From positions 124,001 through 188,000 of the forward strand of contig JAOBSW010000100.1 of the NCBI GenBank assembly GCA_026214975.1: a DNA stretch of 64,000 nucleotides, given 5' to 3'. Position numbers and translations under genes: made by a program. The notes under the pieces were generated by a model. That model was not told where the DNA came from and did no database searches. It saw only the letters and a program-made list of their open reading frames with translations. Below, one piece after another: positions 46,780 through 57,560 of this stretch. The stretch is from Gentiana macrophylla (Eukaryota > Streptophyta > Magnoliopsida > Gentianales > Gentianaceae). Position 1 is the first letter of the stretch; every line of letters starts with the position of its first letter.

Positions 46780-47640
46780 GTTACACATTCCAACTTGATG
46801 ATTGACGAAACAAAATTCCTCGGGTATAAAATAAAGGCCCCTTTTACCTAGTGATAACTAGTGAGAGTGAATAATTAAGAAAAAAAATATAAAGAGGAGA
46901 GTGAGTTGTGTGGGGGTGATTTACACTGAGCCTGAGAATTTCTCCATGATGCCTACGTATCCAATGTGTATGTTGGAATCAAATCTGCCGTAGTTCTTTG
47001 AGATTGTTTATATAGGGGGTGATAGTGCCCTAGGCCTGTGCGCGCCGTGTCCAGTGTGGACTCTCTTTTCGTGTTATTCAAGTTAGAGATAATTCTGGGA
47101 TTATCCCTTGATTTTAGGAGATAATCGAGATATGAAAATATTTGTATTAAACGATAAATATCGAAGTCTTAATGACTTGGGATTCTTTCCATAATTATCG
47201 TACAATCATTGTTATTATCATCTTTGCTAGCCGACGTGCGGCGATATCCTGAGGTCGGGTCGACGCTCTAGCCGACCTCTGGCGAGCAGCCGAGGTCCGT
47301 ATGACCGAGTGGGCAATTCTGCCTTGGTCTCGTCCAAACCGACCTGCGGTGGACCGAGGAACAACCTGAACAGCATTCCTTTATGAGGACTCAGTTCGGC
47401 CCTTTGCCTATGATGGGAATCCTGGCCCTTATGGTTGGGGCATTAGGTCAATTCTTGCCATTATTTAGGGTGTCACGTGCTTGGCACGCATAGTGGTGAA
47501 ATCTGGTATCGTCAAAGACCTCCAGATCCAGCTGAACTCTTGAGGTCAAATCGGATATAAGTTAGAGATTAGTCTAGTTTGACTTATTCGAAACGGAGCT
47601 CGGTCTTTTTTTAACAGGGGGATAGTCAGCGTTGCCAGGT
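46780..47640 (-). mobile_element. LTR-like remnant
   Basis: The minus strand contains a ggatacgtaggcatcatgg block and a TATA-like tataaac upstream of it, typical of the R-U5 zone of plant LTRs. The U3 side (47220-47350) carries repeated gccgacctctggcg-like motifs at about 47230, 47270 and 47339. Ends not fixed. Confidence 0.35.
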
Positions 47641-47861
47641 GGCATTGTTATGTCATAACTTCTGCGTTAATGTTTTTTTGAAATATGAGGAGCCTCCCTC
47701 CCATTTCGAGGGACGGTTTTCGAGGACAGGTTGAGGCTTATAGCCTCCTTGTCATATCAACCGTTCCATTACGTATCAATAGTCATAAAGCACTGTTATA
47801 TCTGATAATTTTCACCGTTTCTTTTCTGCATTCAAACCTTACTTTCTGCTATTTTCTTTTG

Positions 47862-48173
47862 ATGGTGAGGGCTAGAGCTTCGACCCCTACGAGTGTTTCT
47901 ATCGAAAATTCCTTGGAAAATGAGAATGGTCTAGAGGTGGAGGATGCGTCGACAGGTTTAGCCGGTGCTTCCTCCTATCGTTATTCCGGGACATTTGACC
48001 CGGAAACCCGTCTGAGGATTCAGGAGGGCGCTCAACGCCTCATGGTAAGCTTCGGGAGATCCTCCATCCTTGCTGAACGCAGTCTGGACTACTTATGTCA
48101 GGAATACAACATAATGATGTCGAGCATGATGTCGCTTATATTAGCAAGAGTACTAGGTCAAATTATAGCATAA
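47862..48173 (+). CDS. Unknown protein fragment
   Basis: From the ATG at 47862 the frame reads MVRARASTPTSVSIENSLEN, then SYRYSGTFDPETRLRIQEGA. It is polar and gene-like but matches no family I recognise; it may be a gag-like start after the neighbouring LTR sequence. A longer upstream extension is hydrophobic and looks like chance. Confidence 0.3.
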   Translation: MVRARASTPTSVSIENSLENENGLEVEDASTGLAGASSYRYSGTFDPETRLRIQEGAQRLMVSFGRSSILAERSLDYLCQEYNIMMSSMMSLILARVLGQIIA

Positions 48174-49140
48174 CAACGGCGAATCAAGTTCAATCTCACA
48201 GAGACAATGCAACTCAAGTCTAAACGAATCTAACCTAATTGAGAAGATAAATACGGTCACTGACCAACAACAACATAGAAAGAGACATGGTATTCCTTCC
48301 CCATCCCCTTCTATCTACTAACTTGGTGTAGTTAATCCTTATGTTTACTTCCGCACATAATTTCCTTAAATCAATCGAACGTTTTAATTCAGTTTAGCTA
48401 CGGGTGCAATCTCCTAACCCTATCTATTTCCACTGTAAGGACAACAGACAATCTATATGCAACTAACCTCCTTCGTTGGTTGTATTAGTCCATATGCCAT
48501 AAGTTCTAGAGATGCCGGCTCAAGACCGAAAACCTCCCTAAGTAGATATTGACTATGACTAGCACGTTCCTAAGGATCCATCAAGACAATGTCCTAATTA
48601 ACACTTCACTAACAGTCCTTCATATTAATTTACGATATACGAATATTAGATTGACCAGACCTAAGTAATCATTTTAATTATTCATGTCGATCAACGTAGC
48701 TAACACTGAATCCCCAGATTAAGGGGACCTAAAAGTTGCCTCGATTAATCGGTAAAGACTGCCGATTAATCGAGGGCATTGGTTCCTATTCTGGAACTTA
48801 CATTGCTTCCTTCTGATTAATTCAAGTAAATTACGGGGTTGTTAAACATGCATACTGTCTATAACACGTAAATACATGTAGATCTATCATAATGAAGACA
48901 TAAAGGAATGTTCAAAGCATCATACATTCGGTTATGGAGATCTAACTTGATCTACTCAAGCTAGAGCTGGCACGGAGGGAAGGAAACCGGAAAATAAATC
49001 ACCAAAAGCTAAAGAAACTTTATGTCATCAAACTTGATCAATGTATATCTCTATGTATTGTATATGTCTAAGTATATATTACAATCAGTTTCCGCTGCTT
49101 TATATAGATGTTATAGCTGACTTATGACTCAATAAAACCC
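48174..49140 (-). mobile_element. LTR remnant with paired CGATTAATCG palindromes
   Basis: On the minus strand the sequence resembles the U5 end of a Tat/Athila or copia LTR leader (cttgagttgcattgtctctg, and ccttacagtgg further on). cgattaatcg occurs at 48742 and 48763. Ends not fixed. Confidence 0.4.
48742..48772. promoter_or_regulatory. Pair of CGATTAATCG palindromes, 21-bp spacing
   Basis: Perfect 10-bp palindromes start at 48742 and 48763; a second pair with the same 21-bp spacing starts at 49192 and 49213. Confidence 0.45.
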
Positions 49141-49148
49141 TAACCGAT

Positions 49149-49420
49149 CTAGTAGAGGCGGCAGACTTTGATTTCTTGTCCTCCAACCCCTCGATTAATC
49201 GGACTTAGCCCACGATTAATCGGATTTTTAAGTATTAATTCTCCTGGAAAAGTAACACTGCCCTCATGCGTAGCATGAGAGGTCCGGCCATCTGGGAGCC
49301 CCACTGTGAATTTTTCAATCACTCGTGCACTCCCCAAACCATTCAACACACCAGTCACGTGATGGGTCGCTCCTGTTAATTATCCACAAAAAATCGCATG
49401 TCGATCAATCTTTAGGCTTA
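49149..49420 (-). pseudogene. Ty1/copia protease-region fragment
   Basis: The frame reads GATHHVTGVLNGLG, then VIEKFTVGLPDGRTSHATHE and GSVTFPGELILKN, the sequence around and after the copia protease active site. The catalytic aspartate before TGA is absent (LTGATHH) and a stop precedes it. A gag-end-like piece (QSIIDLLNLPKPK) lies just upstream at about 49420-49460. The paired motif at 49192-49222 overlaps its 3' end. Confidence 0.6.
49192..49222. promoter_or_regulatory. Second pair of CGATTAATCG palindromes
   Basis: Copies at 49192-49201 and 49213-49222, 21 bp apart, 450 bp from the first pair. Confidence 0.45.
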
Positions 49421-49543
49421 GGTAAATTTAATAAGTCAATGATGCTTTGCTATTGCGTAGGTATCAAATTTGCAAGCCCCGCTTGCTCGGCTGTTCCTGG
49501 CTGTTTCTGACCACCGAATGGCATGGTGGACGGGTTCACGGTG

Positions 49544-49635
49544 GCCTTAACTTCAACCTTGATTCCCCTCAATGCTTTCTTAATCTTCACATGACCAGCA
49601 TCAGAAAGTGGCCGTGAAGATACATCCGATGCTCT
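49544..49635 (-). pseudogene. AGO: Argonaute-like fragment
   Basis: About 30 codons read ASDVSSRPLSDAGHVKIKKA then LRGIKVEVK, closely resembling the segment that joins the N-terminal/L1 region to the PAZ domain in plant Argonautes of the AGO1 type. Nothing else of Argonaute is seen. It runs in the same frame into TVNPSTMPFGGQKQPG and then the copia-like gag end, so the fragment seems to be fused into a retroelement-like sequence. Confidence 0.55.
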
Positions 49636-49725
49636 ATTTTTTTTCGATTCCCTGCTCGTTTTTCTGCTTTATATATATATAATTTTATTTTATTTTTCTC
49701 TCTTGTCGACACTGCAACTCCTGGA

Positions 49726-50721
49726 CAGGGCCGGCCCTATAGTGAGGCCGGCGAGACCCGGGTCTTAAGCCCAATGGTGTCGGAGGGCCCAACGGTACAT
49801 ATTTCGCTAAAAGAAAAAAAAAATCATGTAGATTTAATCCGATCCAACCTAATATAATATATTAGTTTTTCTTTTGATAAGGGCCCAATTTTTTTTTAAC
49901 TCCAATCGATAAAGGTCCCAATAAAAAAATTTACCCGACCCAAAAAAAAATAGACATACAAACAAGTTTTATTAATTTTTTGCATTTACGGATGTTAAAA
50001 ATGCGATAAGTGTTGGAAAAAATGTAGTACTTAGGATTTGACAGAGAATTGGAAACTCCAAGGCACGTTAATAACATTGTCTTTTAAGAGATGTTTCGTA
50101 CCACACGATTTGTCACTAAGGGATGAAATGAAAATCCCTTTCAGGATACAATGAGGGTGTTTGATTCAAACAGTGACTTGTTTGAATCAAACCCAAGGAC
50201 ACTCAAAGTTTATCTGATGATGTTGTCAAACTTATGAATTTTCGTCTGCATACTTATGCCTTTTATAGGTTGCAAGTACCCCATAAACGAATGGAGGTAC
50301 TCCTTGCACGAAAGGGTAGGGTAGTCACTGTTCACCGGATGAAAGCATGCAACCCCTACACGAAAGGGTAAGTACATATCTGTTCGAAAATGCATGTATC
50401 TGAAAATGCATATCCCTTCATGAACTGATGCATGCATTGGTTTAGGTTTCGGGGCGTTTCGAACCCCCAGTTAAGTTGGCACCGCCGACCCTGCTCGGGC
50501 GGATCTTGCCCCTCGACCCACCGTGACCTGACCGGGCAGGTCGAACCCCGTCTCGTTGCGATAACATTAATTCATACGGCAACTCGTATGCAAACGGTAA
50601 CCAAAATATTTATTTATGAAAAAATACTAACAATAAGTATATTTTAAAAAAAACAACTTCAACTAAAAGGCCCAATTTGGGGACTTGATCTTAAACCCAA
50701 AAAAAGCGAGGGCCGGCCCTG
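49726..50721. mobile_element. Non-autonomous hAT element, 996 bp
   Basis: Terminal inverted repeats cagggccggccct (left) and agggccggccctg (right) with 8-bp flanks ctcctgga (49718-49725) and ctccggga (50722-50729), one mismatch. The 8-bp duplication and CAGGG end are hAT hallmarks. No transposase frame inside. Confidence 0.8.
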
Positions 50722-50762
50722 CTCCGGGACAAAGGCCAACAACCACTATACACGCACAAAAG

Positions 50763-52747
50763 TGTTGGAATAGTGTCCTAAACCCAATCGGGTTGGACCG
50801 GATCCGACCGGGTTGGATCATTTCTACTATTTCTTTATGTTTGTACATATATTAAATGCTTTTACATTTGTCATATATATGTTCTTTTAAAGAACCAATT
50901 ATGAATTGTTATATGATAACGTCCTTAGTATTAAAGCGTGGTAGAGAAACCATGATAAGCGATTATGGTTGATGAGATCTCTAATCACTTTAATAAGTTT
51001 GATACTTAAATGTCTCTAGGCGATGTACTATTAAGCAGGGCATTGATAGTATAAGCAGATTCAGCACGTATTAGATGTCTTTCTGTCTTTAAGAGGGTGG
51101 ATAGATCTCGCTCTATCGAAGTGTAGAGACACTTGGGTCATGCGTGGACGTGTATTAGAGAATCGCGACGTTAGATCGACCCACTTACACGATAAGTGTC
51201 ACACTATGTGGCGGTTGTGTAATTATCCTTAGGACCGAGTCTTCATGGCATCACGGTGTGGATTGTCATGCTTTGACACTATTGAGGTTTCAGCCACGGG
51301 CGATCATGCGGTAGTGATTGGGTATGATCATCAAGCATCGCGGAGTATACATGATTGGTCGTCCGGGAATCGCGTATCTATGATTGGGATCGAATATCCG
51401 AAATGGCCTTCTTATAATGAATGTCTTACTCGTGAATCTTTGCAAAGTGGGAGTAAATGTGTTACTTCGAGAGAGCATGATATCCAGATTATAAGATACG
51501 GTCGTTGATGTTTTGACACTCGACTAACGACCGTATGGATATTATTACAAATGATAGGATTGTAAGTTACACGGTAATCGTTTCACATGAAAGGTAGTAG
51601 TCATTGCATTTGACTCTTCCGATGATCGGGGGTCACGTGTGTTGCTGCTGACGCTATCCCGTGATCGTTAGGCATGAAGGGCATTTTAAGTAATTCGCAC
51701 TTTGTGTCTCACGGCCAACATATTCGAAGCCTATCGGGTCACACACATAAGAACATCTAGCCGGATTAAAATGTGGTTATAGATGATAACCAAATAAGGA
51801 AAGTTTATCTCGCGCTATAAAGGTTATAGTGGTAGAATTAATATGGTGGTATTTATTTATTATGAATAAATTAAATACAAGATATTAATAATATTATATT
51901 AATTAAAGAATATTCGGAAGCCAATTTGTTGGTCGAGGTGGCATAACTTATTTGTGTATAAGATACACTTGGATTGTGCAATTTAATTAATGATATTACC
52001 TATTATTAATATTAGATATTAATAAAATAAAATAATATATATATATATTTTAATGAATGTGCGTGTGTGCTGTGCATTGATTGTACATGTGCATAATTCC
52101 ATTAGTTGAATATATTTGTATAGATTTATATGTGTAAAATATATGTGATATATATACACGTGTGTAAATTGATTTATGGTAATAAAATAAAGATAGTCAA
52201 TATTAGATATTGACAATATCTTGGAGATATTCAATATGAGATATTGACAATATCCTAGATTTATTTGATATAAGATATTATAATAAATGAGATAAATCAA
52301 TCAAATATATTTTCCTTATTTTATTGGAGAAAGGTTTTCTTCCTTTCTACTCTACTTGGGGCGCCACTTCTACTATAAGTAGGAGGTGGGTGTCAAGCTC
52401 TTTTGTACATCATAATTCCAAGAGCTAATAGTTCTTGTGTAAAAATAGAGAGCATCCTTTAGTGAGTTGGAGAGAGAGGGAAAAGGCCGGTCTAGCAACC
52501 GGAGTTTTCCAATAGCAATCCATGATGGGATTCCGGCGGGTCGTTCGTGTGGATGGCGGTAGAGGCCGAACACTTGGGCGGCTCCATGCGAGTAACTACT
52601 CTCTTAGACGGTCAAAGCGTCGATCTTTTAGATCAACCAAGGTAACCACCGTCTACTATCTATTTGTTTATTGCTTAAACGAAGTCGATCTTGGGTCGAT
52701 AGAAATAAATTTTGAATTCATTTGCGTTCCCGCGTAGATTTCTAACA
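50763..52747 (+). mobile_element. Solo Ty1/copia LTR, 1985 bp
   Basis: Starts tgttggaatagtgtcctaaa and ends tagatttctaaca, with perfect 5-bp duplications aaaag at 50758-50762 and 52748-52752. The ends resemble Angela/Tork-type LTRs. No internal region or second LTR, so it arose by LTR-LTR recombination. Confidence 0.9.
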
Positions 52748-52812
52748 AAAAGTTCCACTAGACAGTAGACAATGGACCATATATATGATATACAATTTTT
52801 TTTCTCAAACGA

Positions 52813-52993
52813 GGGTCGTTCTATCATGGGGACTTCAGTAGAGAGAGCGCCACGTGGCAAAGATCCGGACCACACGCTTCTTGAGGTGGAATACACAAGT
52901 GCCCGTGTGTGTGGGCCACCTCAGAAGCGTGTGGTCTAGAGACATCGCCACGCAGTGGCTTCCTACTGTGGAGTCCCCATAATAGAATTTTCC
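52813..52993. mobile_element. Foldback MITE of Mutator type, 181 bp
   Basis: Long imperfect inverted repeats (ggxxxxttctatxatggggac at both ends, then paired gaccacacgcttct-like blocks) are flanked by perfect 9-bp duplications ctcaaacga at 52804-52812 and 52994-53002. Confidence 0.85.
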
Positions 52994-53289
52994 CTCAAAC
53001 GAACTATATTAATCTTACTCTTAGTAAGACCAAGAAAATGAGCCCCCACAATGGGCCACGACACTATTTCTTCAAAATTGTGCTCCTACTTGTTTGCTTG
53101 ACAGCTGGTAAGATAAGATATATGATAGTTTTTTGAGAATTAGAAGAGCATGCCACGTGTTCCCTTACTTGCCACATGGGACCTTCGGGATAGAGGGGAT
53201 GCTAATGTATTTTTATTTTTTTCCCTATCCAAAGTATAAAAAAACAGTTTGGAACCTCCTGTCTCGTTGAAAGGGAAAAAGAAACGGCA

Positions 53290-54320
53290 GGGAGACGGTT
53301 TCCATACCGGAAATTGGAGTTGCATGCCATTAACCGTCGGTTCTTCACTTTGATTTCTGGTTATTCAATTTGTGTACTTTTCAATACAGATGTATCTGTG
53401 TATTCTCATTCTCATTCAAAATCTATCAATGAAGATCTACAATTTCTTTCTCAAAAATCCTGCCGGCAAGACTTTTGGGGTCATGGTGATGTCAATGTTC
53501 AGAAGAGGAGGAGCAAGAACCATTGGTTTGCCTAATTGACTGGATGAAAGAAATTCGGTGCTCTAATCCTACCGTGTAATAGCAGAGAAAGTAATTTTGC
53601 TATTGGCTAGACCTAAATAGGTAGGTTTCATTACTATTATTCACTCTGTTATCTGTTGGTTAAGAGTAAAATTGTCTAATGGTCTTTCTAACGAATTTAC
53701 TGATCTAAAATCAGGATAAATATCCCTTACACGTATCAACCTCCTCACAAATTCACTGCATTTTCAGGTTTTCACCATTTACTCTCATTGATGGCAAGAC
53801 AATTTATTTCATGCATTTATGTTTTCTGCTTATATTTAATGGTGATTTTTTTGCAGACAATATACCCAATAAATACCCACAAAGAATAACTCCTCTTTGA
53901 GCAAGCTATTTACTTTTTTCATCATCTAAAGGTATTATTCTTGCCTTTTGTCATTTATTACTTGCCTTGCATGTATGTTTCTGTGTTGTTAAAACTCATG
54001 ACTTGATGTTAAGAAGAGTCACTTTGTAAATGATTGCATGAAACCTAACTATATAGTATAATCTGTAGCTTCTGCATGTTTAATGTATTAAGTTAGTGTT
54101 GTGTTCTTGCCATTTATCGAATTCAGGGATCATCTTCTGAGACCAAAACATGTTCTCTGCGTTTTTAGAGCCTTTTCTAAGTCTTTAGGCTGCATCTTGA
54201 TTTTATAGGTTCATATACATGTACTAAAGGCTTCTTCAAATCTTACATACATGTTTCTGCAGGTTTTGTTATCTTTCTTAAAGGCTACAATTTTGTGGTC
54301 AAGTCTTGCATTCTTCTTCT
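53290..54320 (+). other. Gene-like leader, unidentified
   Basis: A frame from 53314 reads MELHAINRRFFTLISGYSIC and ends SKNHWFA at 53535. It is followed by intron-like T-rich sequence with possible exons at about 53880 and 54270. It resembles a transcribed 5' exon but no domain is recognised. Confidence 0.25.
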
Positions 54321-54328
54321 TATGGTTT

Positions 54329-54402
54329 GTGTTGCTTTTCCCCAGTTATTCCCTTCTGTCTTAGTCCAATACTTGAACCATCTATTAAAAATGCACATTC
54401 TA
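54329..54402 (+). repeat. Direct repeat of Helitron subterminal sequence, copy 1
   Basis: gttgcttttccccagttatt onward to aaaaatgcacattct matches 56329-56402 at roughly 85% by eye, exactly 2000 bp away. The second copy runs into a Helitron-type end; this one does not. Confidence 0.7.
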
Positions 54403-54996
54403 TATTATACTCGATTACGTATTTCAAAGCTCGAGATTGGCTCAATAAATTCCAGGCCTGGTGTGAAGTGTTTGAGGTTTCAAATGGCTGCTTTAAAGGC
54501 ACCTTATTAACATTGTTGTTTTTCCCCTTGTTTGGTTTTACTTTACCCTTTTATTTTTTACCCATTCCCGCACTATACAGAAATAAATGTTCCTTTAGGG
54601 TGTTATGTCTGGCCAAACTGATCAATGTGTGTCGAAAACAACGGCAAATAACGTACACAGTTAAATAGATTAGCTAAGCTTTCTAGGTGGAGGGAAAAAA
54701 GGAAAAAGCTAAGAACAAGTTGTAAACAAAAAGGTACAAGAACAAGTTCTCAGTGTCTTCACAAGAAAAGTAAATCTGAACCATTAGGTAAGGAGCATGA
54801 CAATAATCCTTTTTTGTAGGCATCAAAACGCTCTACTCGCACTGTTATTCTATGCAATGTTCTCGATCCGTAAATTGATCGCTTTTTTGCCCATGGTAAT
54901 TGCCATGGACTAGAACACATTGCTCAACTCTTTGATCCTTGCCAGGTTGCTTTATCAGATGTAACTCCAATAGATGTTCCTTAAGAGATTGCATAA

Positions 54997-56064
54997 ATTG
55001 TTTTTCCAGATTCTAAGCGATGTTGTTGCTTCCCAAAAAATTACTATCAATTTGTGAAGGGGACTGGATCTCTCTTGGCTACTGAACAGGTGTGGTTTGT
55101 TCGATAAAAATAGAAATTCAAATTGAGTGGTTTTTCTACCTCACACCTAATGTACATGTACATATACATACGCATGCATCTGCGCATGGTCATACATATA
55201 AATACATTACACATACAAACATTAAATTCTAAAAGGCTCAATAATGCCAACGAGCATTCGCTTTAAGCTTCAGGATGCTGGAGTTCAACTCAAGTTTGAT
55301 AGATTCCTATATGAACGAGCCGAACACCCAACTGCTTAGGCAGATAATCTCATTTAGACCCTTGTACCCGGGGTTCGTTGCGCCTAAGAATTGAAGGATG
55401 ATTGAACTTACATTGGTTTGTTTACTGATGTAGTATGAGGAGGGAATGCAGAAAAACAATGTGTTGTCACTTGAAGCACTTCATCTCAGATGCTTTGCTC
55501 CAAGAGGGGTAAGATTTTACATGTCAATTTTGTGTGTTTATCTGGGCAGTTACTATCACATTATCGATGAATAACTCTTTTCGTTTTTGTAGTTTCATCT
55601 CTGGCTAGGTTGCGAATTTGCATTCTTTTCCATCGGATTTCCAATTTTCACACCGTTAGTCTTGGTATCGTTTTCCTAATCTATTTTCACAAAAAATATT
55701 AATGTTGATATGTGCTTTTCAATTTTCCATATCAAATAAAAGCTTAATTTGCTAAATAGATGTCTAATTTTGGCCCCGCCCTTTATATGCCTTAGTGCAC
55801 ACACAAGATATGTCCTTGTTAAATTACCTTCTCAACAATTTTGGAATCCATACATTTTTGACATTGTTTGTGTGTGCATGTTTAGTTTTATGGACTATGA
55901 ATTGTTTGATTTCTATTTCTGATTCTGGTTACACAAAACACTTTTGCTACATGTTTGTGTGCAGTTACGCGTTGCTGGGAAACAGTTTAAGCATAACAGT
56001 GGTTGCTCCACTTCTCAGTTATCTATTGACTACTCATCACTTACCATGCAATCACAATCCCTAG
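54997..56064 (+). pseudogene. DNMT2 (tRNA-Asp methyltransferase)-like 3' fragment
   Basis: Exon-like blocks in order: 54997-55089 ([20 protein letters not shown], then [11 protein letters not shown]), 55434-55508 (NNVLSLEALHLRCFAPRG), 55609 to about 55660 (VANLHSFPSDFQFSH) and 55965-56064 (YALLGNSLSITVVAPLLSYL then a stop). They match the C-terminal third of plant DNMT2, including the late methyltransferase motifs, with GT-AG signals. The third block is frame-shifted before its splice site, and the N-terminal catalytic half (PC motif, SAM site) was not found upstream. So it is a gene fragment, probably carried by the Helitron that ends at 56445. Confidence 0.7.
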
Positions 56065-56328
56065 CTCAAATATATTGACAGCTACCCCGATTGGATAGAT
56101 TCTATTGAAGGCCTAGGTTATGAATTAGTAGTGTGTTGTTGTGCTGTTTCTGTCAAAAATGATACGTCAATTACATTGTATCATAACATTATGTTATTAT
56201 ATATAAACTATTTGTAGACTATTGATCAATGAAAGGTAGTATTTTGTTTGTGTATTTCTGTAAACTATGCCATATCATAGATATGGTAGCTAGCAGGCTG
56301 GTTAATTTATGATTATCTATGTAGTATC

Positions 56329-56402
56329 GTGTTGTTTTTCCCCACTTATTACCTTCTGCGTTAGCGCAATATTTTGAACCATTTATTAAAAATCCACGTT
56401 CT
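56329..56402 (+). repeat. Direct repeat of Helitron subterminal sequence, copy 2
   Basis: Second copy of the 54329-54402 repeat, immediately before the Helitron-type hairpin at 56416. Confidence 0.7.
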
Positions 56403-56415
56403 GTAGTGGGCATGT

Positions 56416-56445
56416 CGTGCTTTGCACGGAAAATAGTTTCACTAG
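56416..56445 (+). mobile_element. Helitron-type 3' terminus
   Basis: cgtgc-ttt-gcacg hairpin (56416-56428), 13 bases, then ctag (56442-56445) and T. The preceding gtgggcatgtcgtgc matches the terminus at 30751, so the family is shared. The 5' end was not found. Confidence 0.6.
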
Positions 56446-56719
56446 TTTATATAATAAATTTGATGCTCCGTTTGCCTTTCCCACTATTGTTGATTTCCAG
56501 CCGCACAGAGAGGATAGAACAAATCCAACAAAAGATTCAATCTCGTAACGTCGCTTTGACTTGACAAATTAAAACCCAAATACCTGATCGATAACTATTT
56601 ATATTAGAACAGAGACCCACAACTTCCCTGAACTGCACCGAAGCCGTAAGAACTAGCGGAAAATTCACCGGTAATAATTCGGAAAAACCGATGTAGTCGA
56701 TGTCCAAGTTGATACGAAC

Positions 56720-57560
56720 CTGACTCTGATATCATTACAAATTTGATAAAGTAAAGAATAATTTTTAATTTTCTGTCCCTTTCATCCGTCATCATATCAC
56801 ATATTTATACATCACAATTAGAAGCCCTACTTCTCATAAAATACCCTAACCGCCTTTAACTTAATACAATGCCATAATAGTAAAATAATAATACGCCGTA
56901 AGAGAAATGGATAACAGAACAAGATTAAGGAGGTTTCCCGATGATCAGTCATAATTTATGATAAGCCTAAATCGTAATTCGGCCTACGGATCCTTATTCG
57001 GATCCACCCGACCCTCAAAACAGTAAATTAAGCCACCGGTCACCACAATCCGTGAACTCGCAAGGAGTCGGCCCCAGATCATTAGATTCGCCAGAAATCA
57101 GAACCACCAATATAAATATAAGACAAGCATAGGCCCACAGGCCACGAGACCCTCAAGCCGCTTAGTTTTCAGCCCGCCGATAGACTTTCAAGCCTCTAGG
57201 CCTTTCGGGCTCGCAACTTGCCCGCACCCGCCAGTTGTCATGCTCTCGCCAGCTGGCTATCTCCAAACCTCTATAAATACCCACATCACCTCCATCACAA
57301 AAAGATAGGTCTTCACTTTCAGAACTACGCATCGGACTTGATCCCTTATAAAAGGGTACGTAGGCGGCCATTTGAGGCTCGTCTCATAATCACTAAACAC
57401 AAACACTCCTCCCACCATGCTTAAAATAGATCTTCATCCTTGTTCATCACCACCACCACTATCACCGCCGTTCTCTACCGGTAAACACCACTTCCATACA
57501 CTTTTAGAGCCAGATATCCGCCGTTAAATCCTCATAAACTTGTTGGTGATATTTTCAACA
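56720..57560. mobile_element. LTR-like sequence
   Basis: A primer-site-like ctctgatatcatta (minus strand tgatatcagag) lies at about 56725. A TATA-like ctataaatac (about 57272) precedes a gggtacgtaggcggcc block at 57355, typical of plant LTR R-U5. The two signals point in different directions, so more than one remnant may be present. Confidence 0.3.

Noticed and set aside
47470..47500. Hairpin cgtgc-ttg-gcacg resembling a Helitron end
   Set aside because: No CTRR follows within 15 bases.
50440..50570. GC-rich block with gttcgaaccc-like strings as a tRNA gene or SINE
   Set aside because: No A and B boxes at correct spacing and no cloverleaf could be drawn; it lies inside the hAT element.
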